DNA of 64,000 nt. It comes from Gnetum montanum (taxonomy: Eukaryota; Streptophyta; Gnetopsida; Gnetales; Gnetaceae). The translations under genes were made by a program, and so were the position numbers. The number at the start of each line of letters is the position of its first letter. Position 1 is the stretch's first letter. Shown here in pieces: positions 24,290 through 37,000 of the stretch. Under the pieces are notes generated by a model. That model was not told the DNA's origin and searched no databases. It saw only the letters and a list, made by a program, of their open reading frames with translations. Where the stretch lies: assembly GCA_015680685.1 (NCBI GenBank), contig MNCI01025116.1:501112-565111 (forward strand). Reading direction: 5' to 3'.

Positions 24290-24745
24290 TTGCGGTTGTT
24301 TGCACTTTGTGCGGTGCAGATTGGTCACCTCGACGGTTCCTCGGGAGCCCTATAGAGCACAAGGCCTTCGATCGCCAACTAACTAGCTTTTTTTATGGTA
24401 GTCTTGCATGCATTCTATACCCCATCTCACATGGTATAGATCGGTTACTTCAACGGTCCCTCGGGGACCCTACGAGACACAAAGCCTTCTTGATCGCCAA
24501 TTAGCTTGCTCGTCTTATGGTAATCTTGCATGTGTTATGTATTCCATCCCACGTGTTATAGATCGATCGCTTCGATGGTCCCTTGGAAATCCTGTGAGAC
24601 ACAAAGCCTTCTTGATCGCTAGTTAGCTTGCCTGTATTACGGTAGTCTTGCATGCATTCTGTACCCCATCACACGTAGTACACACTGATCACCTTGACGG
24701 TTCCTCCAGAATCCTACAAGACGTAAAGCCTTCTTTTTGCTATTT
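24290..24745 (+). repeat. ~120-bp tandem repeats in the leader before C1 gag
   Basis: Four imperfect units each hold a segment like GGTCACCTCGACGGTTCCTC (24324, 24444, 24564, 24687) followed by AAAGCCTTCTTGATCGC and a GTCTTGCATGC word. Short open frames across it are by-products of the repeat. The block recurs before C2 gag. Confidence 0.75.
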
Positions 24746-24816
24746 TCTAATTTCCTTGTTCTTTCGCACTCTTTTGCATAACTTTTTTCACTTTTGACAT
24801 AACTATTTTCTTAACA

Positions 24817-27800
24817 ATGGCTTTTCCAAACACTATAGCTCACACCTTCAATGTTGAAGTTCCCATCATGGTCCAAGGCACTACTGGTGCCGAACAACCG
24901 CTGAACCAGAAGTTGGAGACACGTCAATCTCTCAGAATCCAAAACTAAGGACCTAAGGGATTGCCCTAGCAACATGAGCATTATAGTTTCCTCTATGCAA
25001 AGGTGCAAGCAAATCTGCCCTTGGATGCACACAAACTTGAGAACAAATGTAGCTTCGAGTTCGCTTACTGCAACAGGAAGGAGATTGTTCCTACTCCTGG
25101 TGTTTCCTTACCTTTAACAAAAATAGATCAAAGGCTTCTAGACTAATTAATCTAGTTGGCTAGGCCTAGGGAGCAATAGGACATTGTGTCCAACTAGGAC
25201 GATGCTTTCCAAGATGGACAAGAGGAACTCGATTCCCAATCAGATGAGGGAGGTCCAACTAACCCCGTTCCTATTCCTCCTACCCAGTCCTTCTGGGCCA
25301 AGCCATTGTCTATCACCGCTCCCTTTGTGATTACACCTATGCTTCCACAACCTACAACTGCAATGGCTATGGGTAGCCATGTCCATCTCGTGGGGTTTCA
25401 ACACCCTCTTTCACCTATTTCACCTATGTCGTTTGTAGCCACTATCCCCTTGCAAGCTATTCAGCAGTCCATTCCTGTAGCACATCATCTACCAATCACA
25501 GCTACCCTACCACATGTTCATACCATGCCTATTTCACAATCATACATGACTTCTATTTCCATTCCTACATTCATGTCTCTTCCATCCACTATGGCGGGCC
25601 TTGGCCCTTCCACATGGTGGGCTCCATTTTCTTCTTCGCCTATTGCGTAACCATCGCAGATGTTTCATTAAGTTCGCTCTCAAACCCACCAGGCCTCATA
25701 GATGGTACAACCCAACATGGGGCTATGGTCTACGCTGTCGGTGACATAAGTAGTCCATCCGATAGCCCAACCTATTGTTGCTACCCTAACAACACCACCT
25801 ACTGGGTGGTGGCCAACACAAATAGCACCACTCGCGGGGGTCATCCCAGTGGTACTACCGATGGATCATGCTGTCGCCCCCGCCAAGCCACAAGTGGGAG
25901 CTGCCTCCGTAGCTCCCCAACTATCTACAACATCGTCGGGTCTAGACCAAGCATTCCAGCTTATCCAGACCCTAACTGAGAAAATAAAATGCCTCAAAGC
26001 TGCTGGGTCTGACATGGTACAAGTCATGGACTTTTACCAAGACGACCCCATCATCCCTGCAATCCCTGCATTGACATTGCCCCCAGGGATATCTCTCCCA
26101 CACTTTACAAAGTACGATGGGGAGGGAGATCCCAATGCACATCTTGTCACCTTTAGGTCTAAATCTTTGCTATTGCAACAATGGCTGTACACGATCATTC
26201 GCATCTTCACCATGTCCCTAGCTAGGAAAGACCTAGATTGGTACCGCGCATTGTCACGTTCATCCATTTCAACTTTGGAAGAACTCCTAACCCATTTCGT
26301 AACATGCTTCAAGTACAACTTGAAGCTAGAAACCATGCTAGATCAATTCATGAGCGTGAAGCAAAACCTACTGGAACCAATCCAAAAGTTCATTCAACGT
26401 TGGAGCACAACCCTTAACAATATCCACAAGCCCATCACGGAGGCCCACTTGCTGGCCATCTTTAAGGATGCAATGAATGACTTCATCAAGTCCAAACTGT
26501 GCTACCTTGCTCCTCGCTCTCTTAGTTAGGCTTTTGCTCAGACTAAGAGCATACAGGATGCGGCCGAGGCAAGCAAAGACTCGGCCTACGTCACTTACAA
26601 AAACACCTTCACAAAGAAGGACAAGGGTAAGGCCCCAACAACCATAGTGGTCACTGTGGCAACCGAGGCCAAGCCCAAACCTAGCAACAGTGGTGGTAAG
26701 AATAACAAGAAACTGACCATACCTGCGACTAATCTCGCACCCAAATAGGGCCATGTGCCGCAACCTGCTACACCTACACCTGAGACATCTGCACAACCCA
26801 AATCCAACTTTGAGCACAAGGACCACTCAAAGTACATCCCACTGCCTCTAAAGCCTTTGGAACTTCTGAAGCAACTGTTGGAAGCAAGATACTTCCAACA
26901 CAAGTAGATGTCGAAAGAGACAAATGTGACACATCAACGTTATTGTGAGCTCCTTAGGAACCCCTCTTTGGCCCTGCCCAACAAGCCTCCAGTTCCTAGG
27001 GGTTTTAGGTTGGACAGGTTTTGTGACTACCACCAACAGTGCGGTCACAACACCAATTACTGTTTGGCATTGCAAGATGACATCCAAAGATTAATCGACC
27101 AAGGGAAGCTGGTGCTGTGCACCCTGAAAACCAATCTATGTATGTCTACACAGATTCCCTCAATGCCAACAATGTCAGTTATGTAATCAATGCCATCAGT
27201 ATTGACAGTGATCCTAGGCCACCCCGGCAACCATTCATGGTCAGTGTGCCTCAACATAGTGCACCAGCACCACCAGCAGTTGGTCCAAGCTCGCAGCAGC
27301 CATTCGTTCTAAAAGTCTTGCCACAGGCATCCACCTTAACATCGCCTATTGGCATGGCCACGTACTCCCATCCGCTAACGTCGCTAGCTCCTTTCTTCAT
27401 TAGGGGGTCGACTCCTTTGACAGCCCCCGCCCTGCATAAAATAGCTGAACAACCTTCTCGTCCTAAAGGACAGGAAGCACGCTTCGTAGATGGAATGTCG
27501 AGAGGAGGTACCGCCCCTGGTACTTCCAGACCTACATCTCCACCCCTTACATCTATACCTTCATCACCAAAGATGAATGTTGTCACAACTGCACAGTTCG
27601 TGCTGCCCTACCAAAAAGGGTCTGAACCTAGACCCGAAGTCGGCCCCCCTTGAGAGATTCGTCTTCCGAGACGAATCAAAGAGGAGGAAAGCATCAAAAC
27701 AGGGGATAGCCAAGACCTTCTAGATGCCCTCACTTAGTTCAAGCAAGCTCTAAAGTAGAAAAACACTACACCAAGCTTGTACGACCTAATCATGACATCT

Positions 27801-28406
27801 GTACCCCACCGTGAGGCTCTAATCCGCATGTTGACAGTGGTTCTGGTTGATGAGAACATGTCGACGGAAGAGGAAGTGATCCACTATGTTATGTTTCCCT
27901 CTATACCCGTGGATCCCATGCCACCTCAATTGAATTTCAGTGATGATGCCATTAGGAAAGATCCCGAAGGGGGTCAGGTGACTACGGTGCCTCTTCTCAT
28001 CACAATTCAGGTTGGCCAACACTGGATCCAAAGGGTACATGTTGATGTTGAGGCTGCCACAAACATCATCCCCTTCCCTATTATGTACAAGTTGGGATTG
28101 GTGGACCAGATCAAACCCACGACGATGTCGTGTTTGAGGTCCTTCAACAGGGCACGTGTCCTAGTGAAGGGCACTGTTCATATAGACTTCGTAGCAGGGG
28201 ACCAATTCCCCACAGACACGACATTCATCATGGTTGAGAAAATGCCCAGGTTTAACCTGATCTTGGGAAGATCATGGTTAGCACAACTTAGGGTTGTGTC
28301 CTTGCCTATACACCAAGAAATCCACTTACCATACATAGACAGGGAGGTGGTGATCTATGGTGATGAAGTAGCAATGCAAGAAATTAGTAACGTAGACATG
28401 AAGTAA
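24817..28406 (+). pseudogene. gag-protease of element C1
   Basis: The frame starts at an ATG at 24817 and stays in phase to 27186 with about ten stops, then continues one frame over from about 27117 to 28406. Gag core (25990-26520): ISLPHFTKYDGEGDPNAHL, MSLARKDLDWYRAL, LDQFMSVKQ and EAHLLAIFKDAMNDFIKSKL. A knuckle-like FCDYHQQCGHNTNYC lies at 27019. The retropepsin region (28000-28280) ends in FNLILGRSWL. Its active-site segment reads VDVEAATN, where C2 has IDDGAAKN, so the catalytic Asp-x-Gly is damaged here. Gag would form the particle and PR would process the polyprotein. No RT follows directly: RT is 5.7 kb further on. Confidence 0.85.
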
Positions 28407-28721
28407 GGCTCAGAGGTCACAACCTCTGAGAATGAAGCACCTACTCACGCATACATTAACCATCCAATGTAAGACTTGGCCTAGCAAGCTGACCTCCAAA
28501 TCGAAAATGCATGGGTTGAGTTTCCCTTCCAAGCAGGGGACAATGATGTGAACGAGGGCCCTAGCAAAACAACTTGGCCTTACATTCTGATCAACCCACG
28601 GTGGGTCAAGAGGTAGCTACGCATAGCGTAGCAACCCTATTACTTCCCGCCCACTTGCCAGCCCATACACATTCATCACTTTTTACTTTGCTAACATGCC
28701 ATTCTTTTGGCATGCTATGCT
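28407..28721 (+). other. Spacer after C1 protease
   Basis: The end of the PR frame is followed by broken sequence with TACGCATAGCGTAGCAACC at about 28618. C2 has the same at 45041. No gene of its own. Confidence 0.5.
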
Positions 28722-28945
28722 ATGGCCTGAAACGGCCTAAAACTAGCATTGGCCCGAAACAGCCTAAAACTAGCATTGGCCCGAAACAGCCTAAAACTAG
28801 CATTGGCCCGAAACGACCTAAAACTAGCATTGGCCTGAAATGGCCTAAAACTAGTAATGGCCCAAAACGGCCTAAAACTAGCAATGGCCTAAAACGGCCT
28901 AAAACTAGCAATGGCCCAAAGTGGCCTAAAACTAGCATCGTTTCT
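28722..28945 (+). repeat. 27-bp tandem repeats, eight units (C1)
   Basis: The unit is GGCCTAAAACTAGCAATGGC plus CCGAAAC. Because 27 is a multiple of three, one plus frame reads nine-residue repeats (PKTSIGPKR) without stops. C2 has about five units at 45152-45290. The unit contains the CCTWAAACTAGCA box found in the other spacers of these elements, and E has single copies of the box in the same slot (about 60010-60075). Confidence 0.9.
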
Positions 28946-29168
28946 TTTTGCTTTATTAACATACAATCCTTTTGGCATGTTACATAATGGCCCAAAACGG
29001 TCTAAAACTAGCATATGAAAGCATGAAAACTTTGCACGATACATAAGTTAATGCAAAATCAATTTCTTTTCTAAAGTTTTTCATTTTATTCAAAACTTTC
29101 GCCTGTTGACAATGTTTGCAAAACTTGTACAAAATTTTAAAATCTCAAAAAAAGAAACTCCCATGCGG

Positions 29169-32100
29169 TCATGGGTTATCTCTGTTTGCATCATCCTCGT
29201 CGCTCGCCTTTATGCCATTAGCTTTTGCATCGTCTTCCCCTATGTCGTCCTCTACTAGTTCTTCATTCCCTCCCTCTACGAGCCTTGCACACTCATCTGG
29301 AGCTTGCATCTTGGGAATGAAGTAGTCAGCTAGGGCAACAAATGCAAGTTACAATAGAGCATAAGCACCAACATAGTAAAGCGACTAACTTGAGAAAGGC
29401 TTGCATCAATCTCAAAGGGTATTCGGTCTAAACTGAGCTTGAGGCAATGCTAGACCTCCTCTGTCATGATGTCCATCTAATTCCTATTGCTAGGTTTAGC
29501 ATCTGCAACAACAGTTCTTTCCCTTTCCACAGTCATTCATTTTGGAGGTCTTGGGGAAAAGGAGATAATTGCAGTCTCTTCTATGGGAAGGTCCACTTTC
29601 AAGTCAGGAGATTCCGTAACCTTTATCTACTATTTGAATTTGGCGTAGGCCTCAGAAGAATCGATGGTATTCATGAATGCTTCATACGTGAATGCCTCCA
29701 CAACAGTGCCTTTGTACAGTTTTCGAGGGGTGTCATTCTCCAGCTTGTACATGTGTTTGTGGTTTCTCTGGGTTTGCCCCTATTCGAAAACCTTGGCGAT
29801 GAAGTCTTTCATGTCTTAACACTTCTGGTAGCAAGTCCATCTGCATTTGTTGTTTGATTATCTTGTGGGTGGATTCAATGTTCTAACACACGATAGTCCA
29901 AAACTTGGTGTAGTCTTCTACAGTCGTGCGCTAGTCCTCATTATTAGGGTCACGGGTCATGAGGAACTCATTCCTCAACCTGAGATCCTCCACCTCAGCG
30001 ACCAGGTCAACCTCTCTTTGGACCCATTTCCATAGGTCCTCGTTGACATGCTTATACTCCCACAGGGAGCGTGTCAAGTCCAAGACACACTTGTAAGCCT
30101 CATTGAATGTGCAACAAGGCACCTCGGTCACGTCAGGTGAGAGTGTAGGCACAACACCAACCTTCATAGGTCGTGTCGGGTCCCATTTGAGCCGAGAGGC
30201 TACCTCAACACAAAAAGCGTAGCAATCACGTTAGCATAGAAAAATCAACAAACTCAAAATTTTTTAGCATAACAACATAAGGGCACTTAACACCACTACT
30301 TACCCACGTCAGGGTCTGCTTGCTGAAGACATTTGATCATGTTGTCGAAAAGTCCCTACACGAATGCAAACTTGTCAGGGATCTCGGCCCACAACTCTGC
30401 ACGAATTGGAGGGGGTTCTACGGCATCAGCAGTAGCACCTAATACATGATTAAGCATATCAGCAATGGCCATAATGGACTATGATAAGGCAGACGTATCG
30501 CCAAACTCACCAGCATCTGATTGCGGCCTTTCTTCCTGCTGATGCAAGACGATGGTGGTAGCCTTGGTGGAAGGCCCTACTAAGTCTACACAAGCCCCTT
30601 CCTCATGCATTGGTGCCTTTCATTTTAGGAGACCAGCATATTTTTCATTTAAGAGAGATGCCTCTTTGTTGGTAGGAGGAGGCTCCCTAATGACAAGAGC
30701 CCTTGCCCTAGAGACAAGAGCTCCTTTATTCTTGACTAGGACCCTTTCCTCTATGATTGGGGCCTCTGTGTCTTTATTCATTGCCCTCGTATTACGTACC
30801 AACACTTCTTCATCACCTTTTTCTTCCTCTGCTAGCAAAGAAGCATGTTTGCATTGATGCAAAACAAGTTAGTTCAAAGAAAATGCTACACTACACTACA
30901 CTGCCTAGCACAACATAGCGTAGTAAATAATAACATAATAAGCATTACAAAAAAGCATTTACCAATGGGGGGTTGCATCCTCTGTAGCTTAAGTCATAGT
31001 CTTCATCCCTCCTCTTCCTCCACGCGAAGCGTTTCCCTGGCTGGGAAAGGCCTCTTCCTTTGCAACTCCTTGGGCACAGTCTCAGCTATGAGACATTCCC
31101 CCCGCATCACGCTACCAGCTAGAGTAGGGGGTGTCTCTCCTACGTTGTCCTAGCCACAAACATCATGAGCCACTAGATCCTTGGTCCTTATAGATAACGA
31201 CTCCCTGATTATTTCTGGGGGATCTTGGGCTCATGTGCTCTGGAGGATCTGGCAAATCCACAGCCTGGAAATCTAGTTGTGATTTCACATGATCCAGAAT
31301 CCATCCTCTTGAACCACTAGAAACTCTGTGAAGCACTTCAGAAAGCCTATGTAGAAGACATAGTGTATGTTCGAGCAAGACTCCATTTCTTGACGGACTC
31401 CCAAAATCTCAGCCTATAAGCCCTTACATAGGAAACTAGCCCAGTTGTAGCAGGCCCCTTCTTCCATAACCTCCTACATTATCAAGGCCTGCTCGAGCCC
31501 CAGGACCTTTCCTTGGGTAAGCAATTTGGGGAATGCACGAGCACGGAAGATAGGGTAAATCTCCATGGCGGGTCCTTCCTTAAGCTTATCCATGGGGAGT
31601 CCTTTTTGCTCCTTAATAAGCCCCCACCACTCCTAGAGATCCTTCTTCTGAAGGATCAACTCCTTCTTGCCCTTCGACCCTATGAGGATGCCGTCAGCAG
31701 GAACACTGAACAGGTCCGTAAACAGCTGGTCATTGATTTTTAGTGACCACCTGCACGTCTCGTATGTGCGTGCGGAAGTTGCCTACCCTTTTAGAGAAGG
31801 AGTTGACCAAGGAAAGCATCTTGGCAATAAGAACACTTGGATTTGGGGCCATGAACAGATCCATAAGCCCCATCTTTTGAACATTCTGGACCAGGGAGTC
31901 CGAGGCCTCACGATTTAGCCAACGCTAGCTCACTTCTAATTCATCATATTTGAAATAGATGTTTTCCCCCTACATCTTGGCGGATACTACCATCAGCTCC
32001 TAGGGCTTCTTCACCCCTATAATGCATTTGGCCAATCTAGTGAGCATTGCACAACACAGCGTCGCAAGGCTGTAGGACTCACCCGCCAGCACAATAGACA

Positions 32101-33175
32101 GTCACCTATGGGTTCTGAAAGCATGTCACCATGTAACGTGCGAGGAAAAATATGTTATAATGGTGTTAGCAGCTATTTCAGTCATGTCCCAAATCCAGGC
32201 TAAATACCTTAACCCTACTGAGCATTGGCTAGATCCCTCTCCCTGCCTTCTCATGATTGCCTCGTCGGTAAAAAACTTTAGAATGCCTCAACTTGCCCTA
32301 GGCAACATGGCTTCTATTATGTCAGATGCCTTCTCCTCCTCCAAGGAGGACCAAATGAACACACTGAAGTGGTCAAGGAGGAATTGCAAAAAGTCCCGTG
32401 TCCCTTTCCTAAACTAGACCCCTCGCTCTCCCATACGTATCTAGGGAGGAGGAACGTTGGCCACAGGTCTGCTCACATGGCACAAGACCCCTCTAATTTT
32501 CAAAATAATCAGCCTGGGCCTTAGCCCTACCTTGCACAACACAATCAACAAATGTTAGCATCATACCTAAGGGAAATACATGTGCAACGTAGCAACGCCT
32601 AGTAGTTCATGCATATAGCATAGCATAACCCTCTATCCACACATAGCGTAGCAAGGGCATGAAAGCCTAGCATAGCAAGAACATGCAAATAGCCTAGCAT
32701 GGCAACAAAACAATTGACAACATGCCCTAAAAAAATACATATCACACTACTGCATCGCACATGGCCTAGCCCTCCTAAGGGTTTTACATTACGACGTGCA
32801 AGGATCAAGCAACTTAAACTGCCCCAGCCCCACGGTTATGACAACTGCAGCAGTGGCGGTTTGAGCGGCCTTGCATGCAATCATGACATAAGATTCATGC
32901 ATTTGCCATGACCGAAACAACAACAGAGGTGATGCAAAGGCCAAAATGATGTGACCACAGAAAACACAGGTAGCCAAGAATGGATGCAAAACAAATAGAA
33001 CGCAAAACAAGAGTAGAGAACAACAGAAAGCAGAAAAAAAAACTAGAGGAAGCATAGTAAGCTATTAGGTCAACAGTGTGCTCTTCCGCACCGCAACACA
33101 TGCTTGTGGTGCATGCCCTAGGGTCTTCTTTGCCTCCTCAACCTTCGCAATCACCAGATGAGTCTTAGGAGCCAT
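29169..33175 (-). pseudogene. Antisense multi-exon gene of C1 (FCP1-like domain), damaged
   Basis: On the minus strand it runs from an ATG at 33175 (MAPKTHL...) to a TGA at 29171-29169, colinear with the better copy at 49913-45520. The FCP1-like exon (about 32530-32110) still reads LIILKIRGVLCHV and FLQFLLDHFSVFIWSSL but has several stops, and its acceptor CAG has become CAA. A ~390-base deletion near 32020 removes the following exon. The coiled-coil-like exon (30167-29931: EAYKCVLDLTRSLWEYK) and the acidic last exon (29330-29169, ending DANRDNP) remain open. The gene lies convergently to gag-PR, between PR and RT. See the C2 entry for the exon model. Confidence 0.65.
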
Positions 33176-34074
33176 TTTTCTGCTTGCAGATGTACACTCT
33201 TCACTAAAAAAAACTCGTCTCGCTAGTCGTTAACATAATTGCTTCGCACTTCGAAATTGCCTTGTGCTCTAATGTGGGCTCTACGCTTTTACGGTGAGAA
33301 TGGCAAAATTGCCAAGGTTTAACCCCTATTTATTTATGGTCGTAATGATAAAAAGGGAGAAACTTGCCTCTCTCTCTCCGATTAATGCAGAGAGCGTCGT
33401 ACAATGTAGCATGCTCGCCACAACATCGTAGCACTATTAGCATTAAAGCCTTGACATGCTTCAAGCCAACTACTTGCTTTCCCGAAAAAGAAAATATATT
33501 TATTTTTGATTAAGGTCCGAAAAGACCTTAAACTAGAAATCCTAACAATCGCAACATGACGAGTCTGAAAAGACCTTAAACTAGCAATCACAACATGACA
33601 GGTCCGAAAAGACCTTAAACTAGCAATCCTAGCGTAGTTGCACCTCTAACAGTCCGAAAAGACCCTAAACTAATAGTTTCAACTTATTGCGTTCGTAGTC
33701 CGTAATGACATTAAACTAACAACACCACATGCTTACATGGGTGAGTTTTGCATCTTCTTCCATATTGGTAGTGTCATAATTTCTAGCAGTTTCGTGCTTT
33801 CATGACAACAATTTGTATTTTTGCATTAACGGTTTGGCACTTTTCATACCTGCAGTTTCCTGTTTTGCATACTATCATTTCACATGTTAACATTGTGCAT
33901 GTCATAATTTGGTAGTTTGAAAATGACACTAAACTAGTAGTTTGGCATTTGCATATCAAAAATCTCATAGCTTCACACTTTACAATAGCAGTTTTACACC
34001 TTTAGCAGTTCTACGCTCTTATGCCTTAGCGGTCCGCCATGACCCTAAACTGGTAAACCTTCAATCTTTACATC
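33176..34074 (+). other. Spacer with TTAAACTAG boxes before C1 pol
   Basis: GGTCCGAAAAGACCTTAAAC followed by TAG occurs near 33512, with variants near 33563, 33603, 33652, 33700, 33917 and 34029, spaced about 40-60 bases apart in the first five. The arms GGTC and GACC can pair. No coding frame is seen. The stretch from about 33290 is absent from C2. Confidence 0.75.
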
Positions 34075-37000
34075 ATGACACTTCGCAAGTTGCATCTCGT
34101 CGCTGCTTTGCAAACTTTCATTACACATAATCTCTACCAACAAACGCCTCTTAACCAGGCTTTTATCTCATGTTGGCAGGACAGGCAAGAGATGGAGATC
34201 CATCACAGCCTCTCCATGCCCTTAACGTTAGCAGGGCCACATGGAAAGCTCACAAGACAGTTCAATCCCAACATGATCGATTGGGAGTCAACCACAACTA
34301 GCACTATAGTAGCCTTAGAAGCATCCCCAAATTGGCCCAAGCATCTGGCCCAAGCCCTAGACTTAGAGTTCGAGGATGTAACCGAGGACCCTCTCGTTGA
34401 GATGCCTATGACCATGTCAAAGGGGGAGGTGAAAAAATTAAGACTCAACTCCCTCCTAGACACAAAAACGCACAAAAGCATAGCCAAGATTCTTTAAGAA
34501 AACATCAATGTCTTTCCATGGTCATACAACAACATGTCGGGTCTGGATCCATGGCTGATTCAGCACAACATCGTCCTAGACCCACACATGAAGGTAGTCA
34601 AACAGAAGGCTCGCAAAGTTAAGCAGGAAATTGCACTAGCCATGAGAGATGAAATCACCAAGCTATACCAAGCAGGTTTCATCCTTGTGGTTGACTATTC
34701 AGAGTGGGTGTCCAATGTCGTTGTGGTTCCAAAGAAAATGGGAGGAATATAGATCTATATAGACTTCCAGGACTTGAACAAAGCAATGATCAAGGACAAC
34801 TTCCCACTTCCAAGCATCGATCAGCTCGTTGATACCACAGCCGGACATGCCCTGTTATCCTTCATGGATGGTTTCTCTGGATACAACCAAATCCACATTA
34901 AATCAGAGCACCAGTTGTCAACCACCTTCATAACCCCATGGGGGACCTTCTGCTACACCATGATGCCCTTCAGGCTCAAGAATGATGGAGCAACCTACCA
35001 ACGAGCCATGACTTACATTTTCAGTGAATACATCCTAGAAACATTAAATGACTATGTGGATGATATAGCAGTCAACTCCAATGAGGCAGCTAATCACCCG
35101 CACGATCTAGGGGTAGTCCTTAAATGCTGCCAAATGCACGACTTACACCTCAATCCTAAGAAGTGCATCTTTGGGGTGAAAACCGGATGCATGTTAGGGT
35201 TCGTGGTATTGGAGGCTAGAATACAGGTGGACCCCGACAAAGTCAGGGCTATCGTCAACTTGGCACCTCCCACAAACCTTAAGGAGTTACATGGTTTGCA
35301 AGGTAGAGTGTAATTCATTCGAAGGTTCATAGCAAGGTTGACTGATAAGTTATATCCCATGCAACATCTTCTAAAGAAAGGGGTTAACTTCGAGTGGACA
35401 ACCTAGTGTCAACAAGCCTTCAACGACCTGAAGAAGGAACTCTCACACCTCCTGATTATGCATCTGCCGCAAAGGGACAAACCCTTCTTTATCTACCTCG
35501 CCACCTCCGACACATCTGTAGCGGCACTGCTATGTCAAAAGTGAGACGACGGTTCTGAGATACCAGTGTACTACCTGAGCCATGCACTAATAGCGCACGA
35601 GGTAAAATACAACGAAGTGGAGAGAAATTACCTTGCCTTAGTGTTCACACTAAAAAGGTGGAGGCATTACCTATTCCGCGGTACAACCAACATCATTTGC
35701 AAAAGTAATATACTTCGGGCCATCACTAACAACCTATATGAAAGTAGCAGGATAGCCCGATGGAAGGCAATAACCACGGAGTTCAATTTACGCTATGTAA
35801 GTCAATCGTCAACAAAGGGTCAAGCCATAGCGACCTAGCTCATGACCTCGCCAGTCAACGAACAAGCAACCATAGACCCCAAATTCCTGGACAAATACGT
35901 TAGCAATGTCAACATCATCCCGTTGCATTTCAAAGCCACTTTACACTTTGACGATGCCTCAACCGCATGAGGAAGTAACGCTGCTGCCTTCATCACATTT
36001 CCCTTTGGGGAAATGCATCCATCTGCTTATCGTTTTGTGTTCCCTTGAACCAACAATGTGGCAAAATACGAGGGGTTACTCAGAGGCTTCTTAACTGCCC
36101 GAGCATCATGCATACAACACCTGGCAATCCAGGGAGATTCATAACTAGTCGTGAATCAAATCACCAAGGTCTATGCCTGCAAAGCTATGCACCTGCAACC
36201 CTACTGTAACCTAGCAAAAATCCTTCTTAAGAAATTTACAACCACAAATGTGCAACACGTGCCATGCAATAAGAACATAGTGGCAAATGTAATAGCTACC
36301 CTTGCATTAAACATTCCATCACATTCCTTGGCAAACCTACCAACCTCGATTATAAAATGCATAGAGCCTATCACTCAGGTGGAACATGTGGCACTCTGTC
36401 AATGCTGCAGATACCCAGGAGTGGTATGCCAACATTAAAACTTATCTACAACATGGCGAACCCCCAGGTGGATTAACATCTGCCTAGAGAGATGCAATCC
36501 GTAAGTGTGCCCAGAAATACATTCTCATGGGAAATCACACCCTGTGTCGATGCTCCTACAACGGGATATTGCTGGCATGCGTGGGTGGCGAACAAGCACA
36601 GATGGTAGTTAATGAAGTAAATGAGGGGCTATGTAGTGGACACATAGCACCTAGGGCTATGGCTACAAAAATCAGATGCCTAGGGTACTACTGGCCCCAC
36701 ATGGAGTGTGACTGCTTGTTGAAAGTCAAGACATGCAACACATGCTAGAGATACGCAAATCTCATACACATAGAACCTACAGACTTGCATCCAACGAAAA
36801 TCACATGGCCCTTCCAAGAATGGGGACTAGACCTCATAGGGCCTATCATGCCTAAATCCTCCGTAGGGCATAGTTTCATTATCACTGCCACTAAGTACTT
36901 CACCAAGTGGGTGGAAGCTATCCCACTGAGGAAGACGATGTCTCAACAAATCTGTCATTTCATCCTAGACAACATCGTAATAAGATTCAGACTTCCAATG

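Noticed and set aside
24307-24626. Overlapping short frames in the ~120-bp leader repeats
   Set aside because: They repeat with the DNA units, have no domain and lie before the gag start.
27251-27586. Minus-strand 111-codon frame opposite gag-PR
   Set aside because: It is the shadow of the open plus frame at 27117-27653 and has no match to any antisense-gene exon.
28722-28945. CRISPR-like regular repeat
   Set aside because: The units are directly adjacent with no unique spacers, and the context is a plant retrotransposon.
28720-28995. Minus-strand 91-codon frame of Gly/Arg/Phe/Leu repeats
   Set aside because: It is only the complement of the 27-bp repeat, which is open in several frames because its length is a multiple of three.
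36385-36530. Programmed frameshift shared by C1 and D
   Set aside because: Both have integrase one frame over, but the switch lies before the WYANI segment in C1 and after the matching WYNNI segment in D, so it is not one conserved site.
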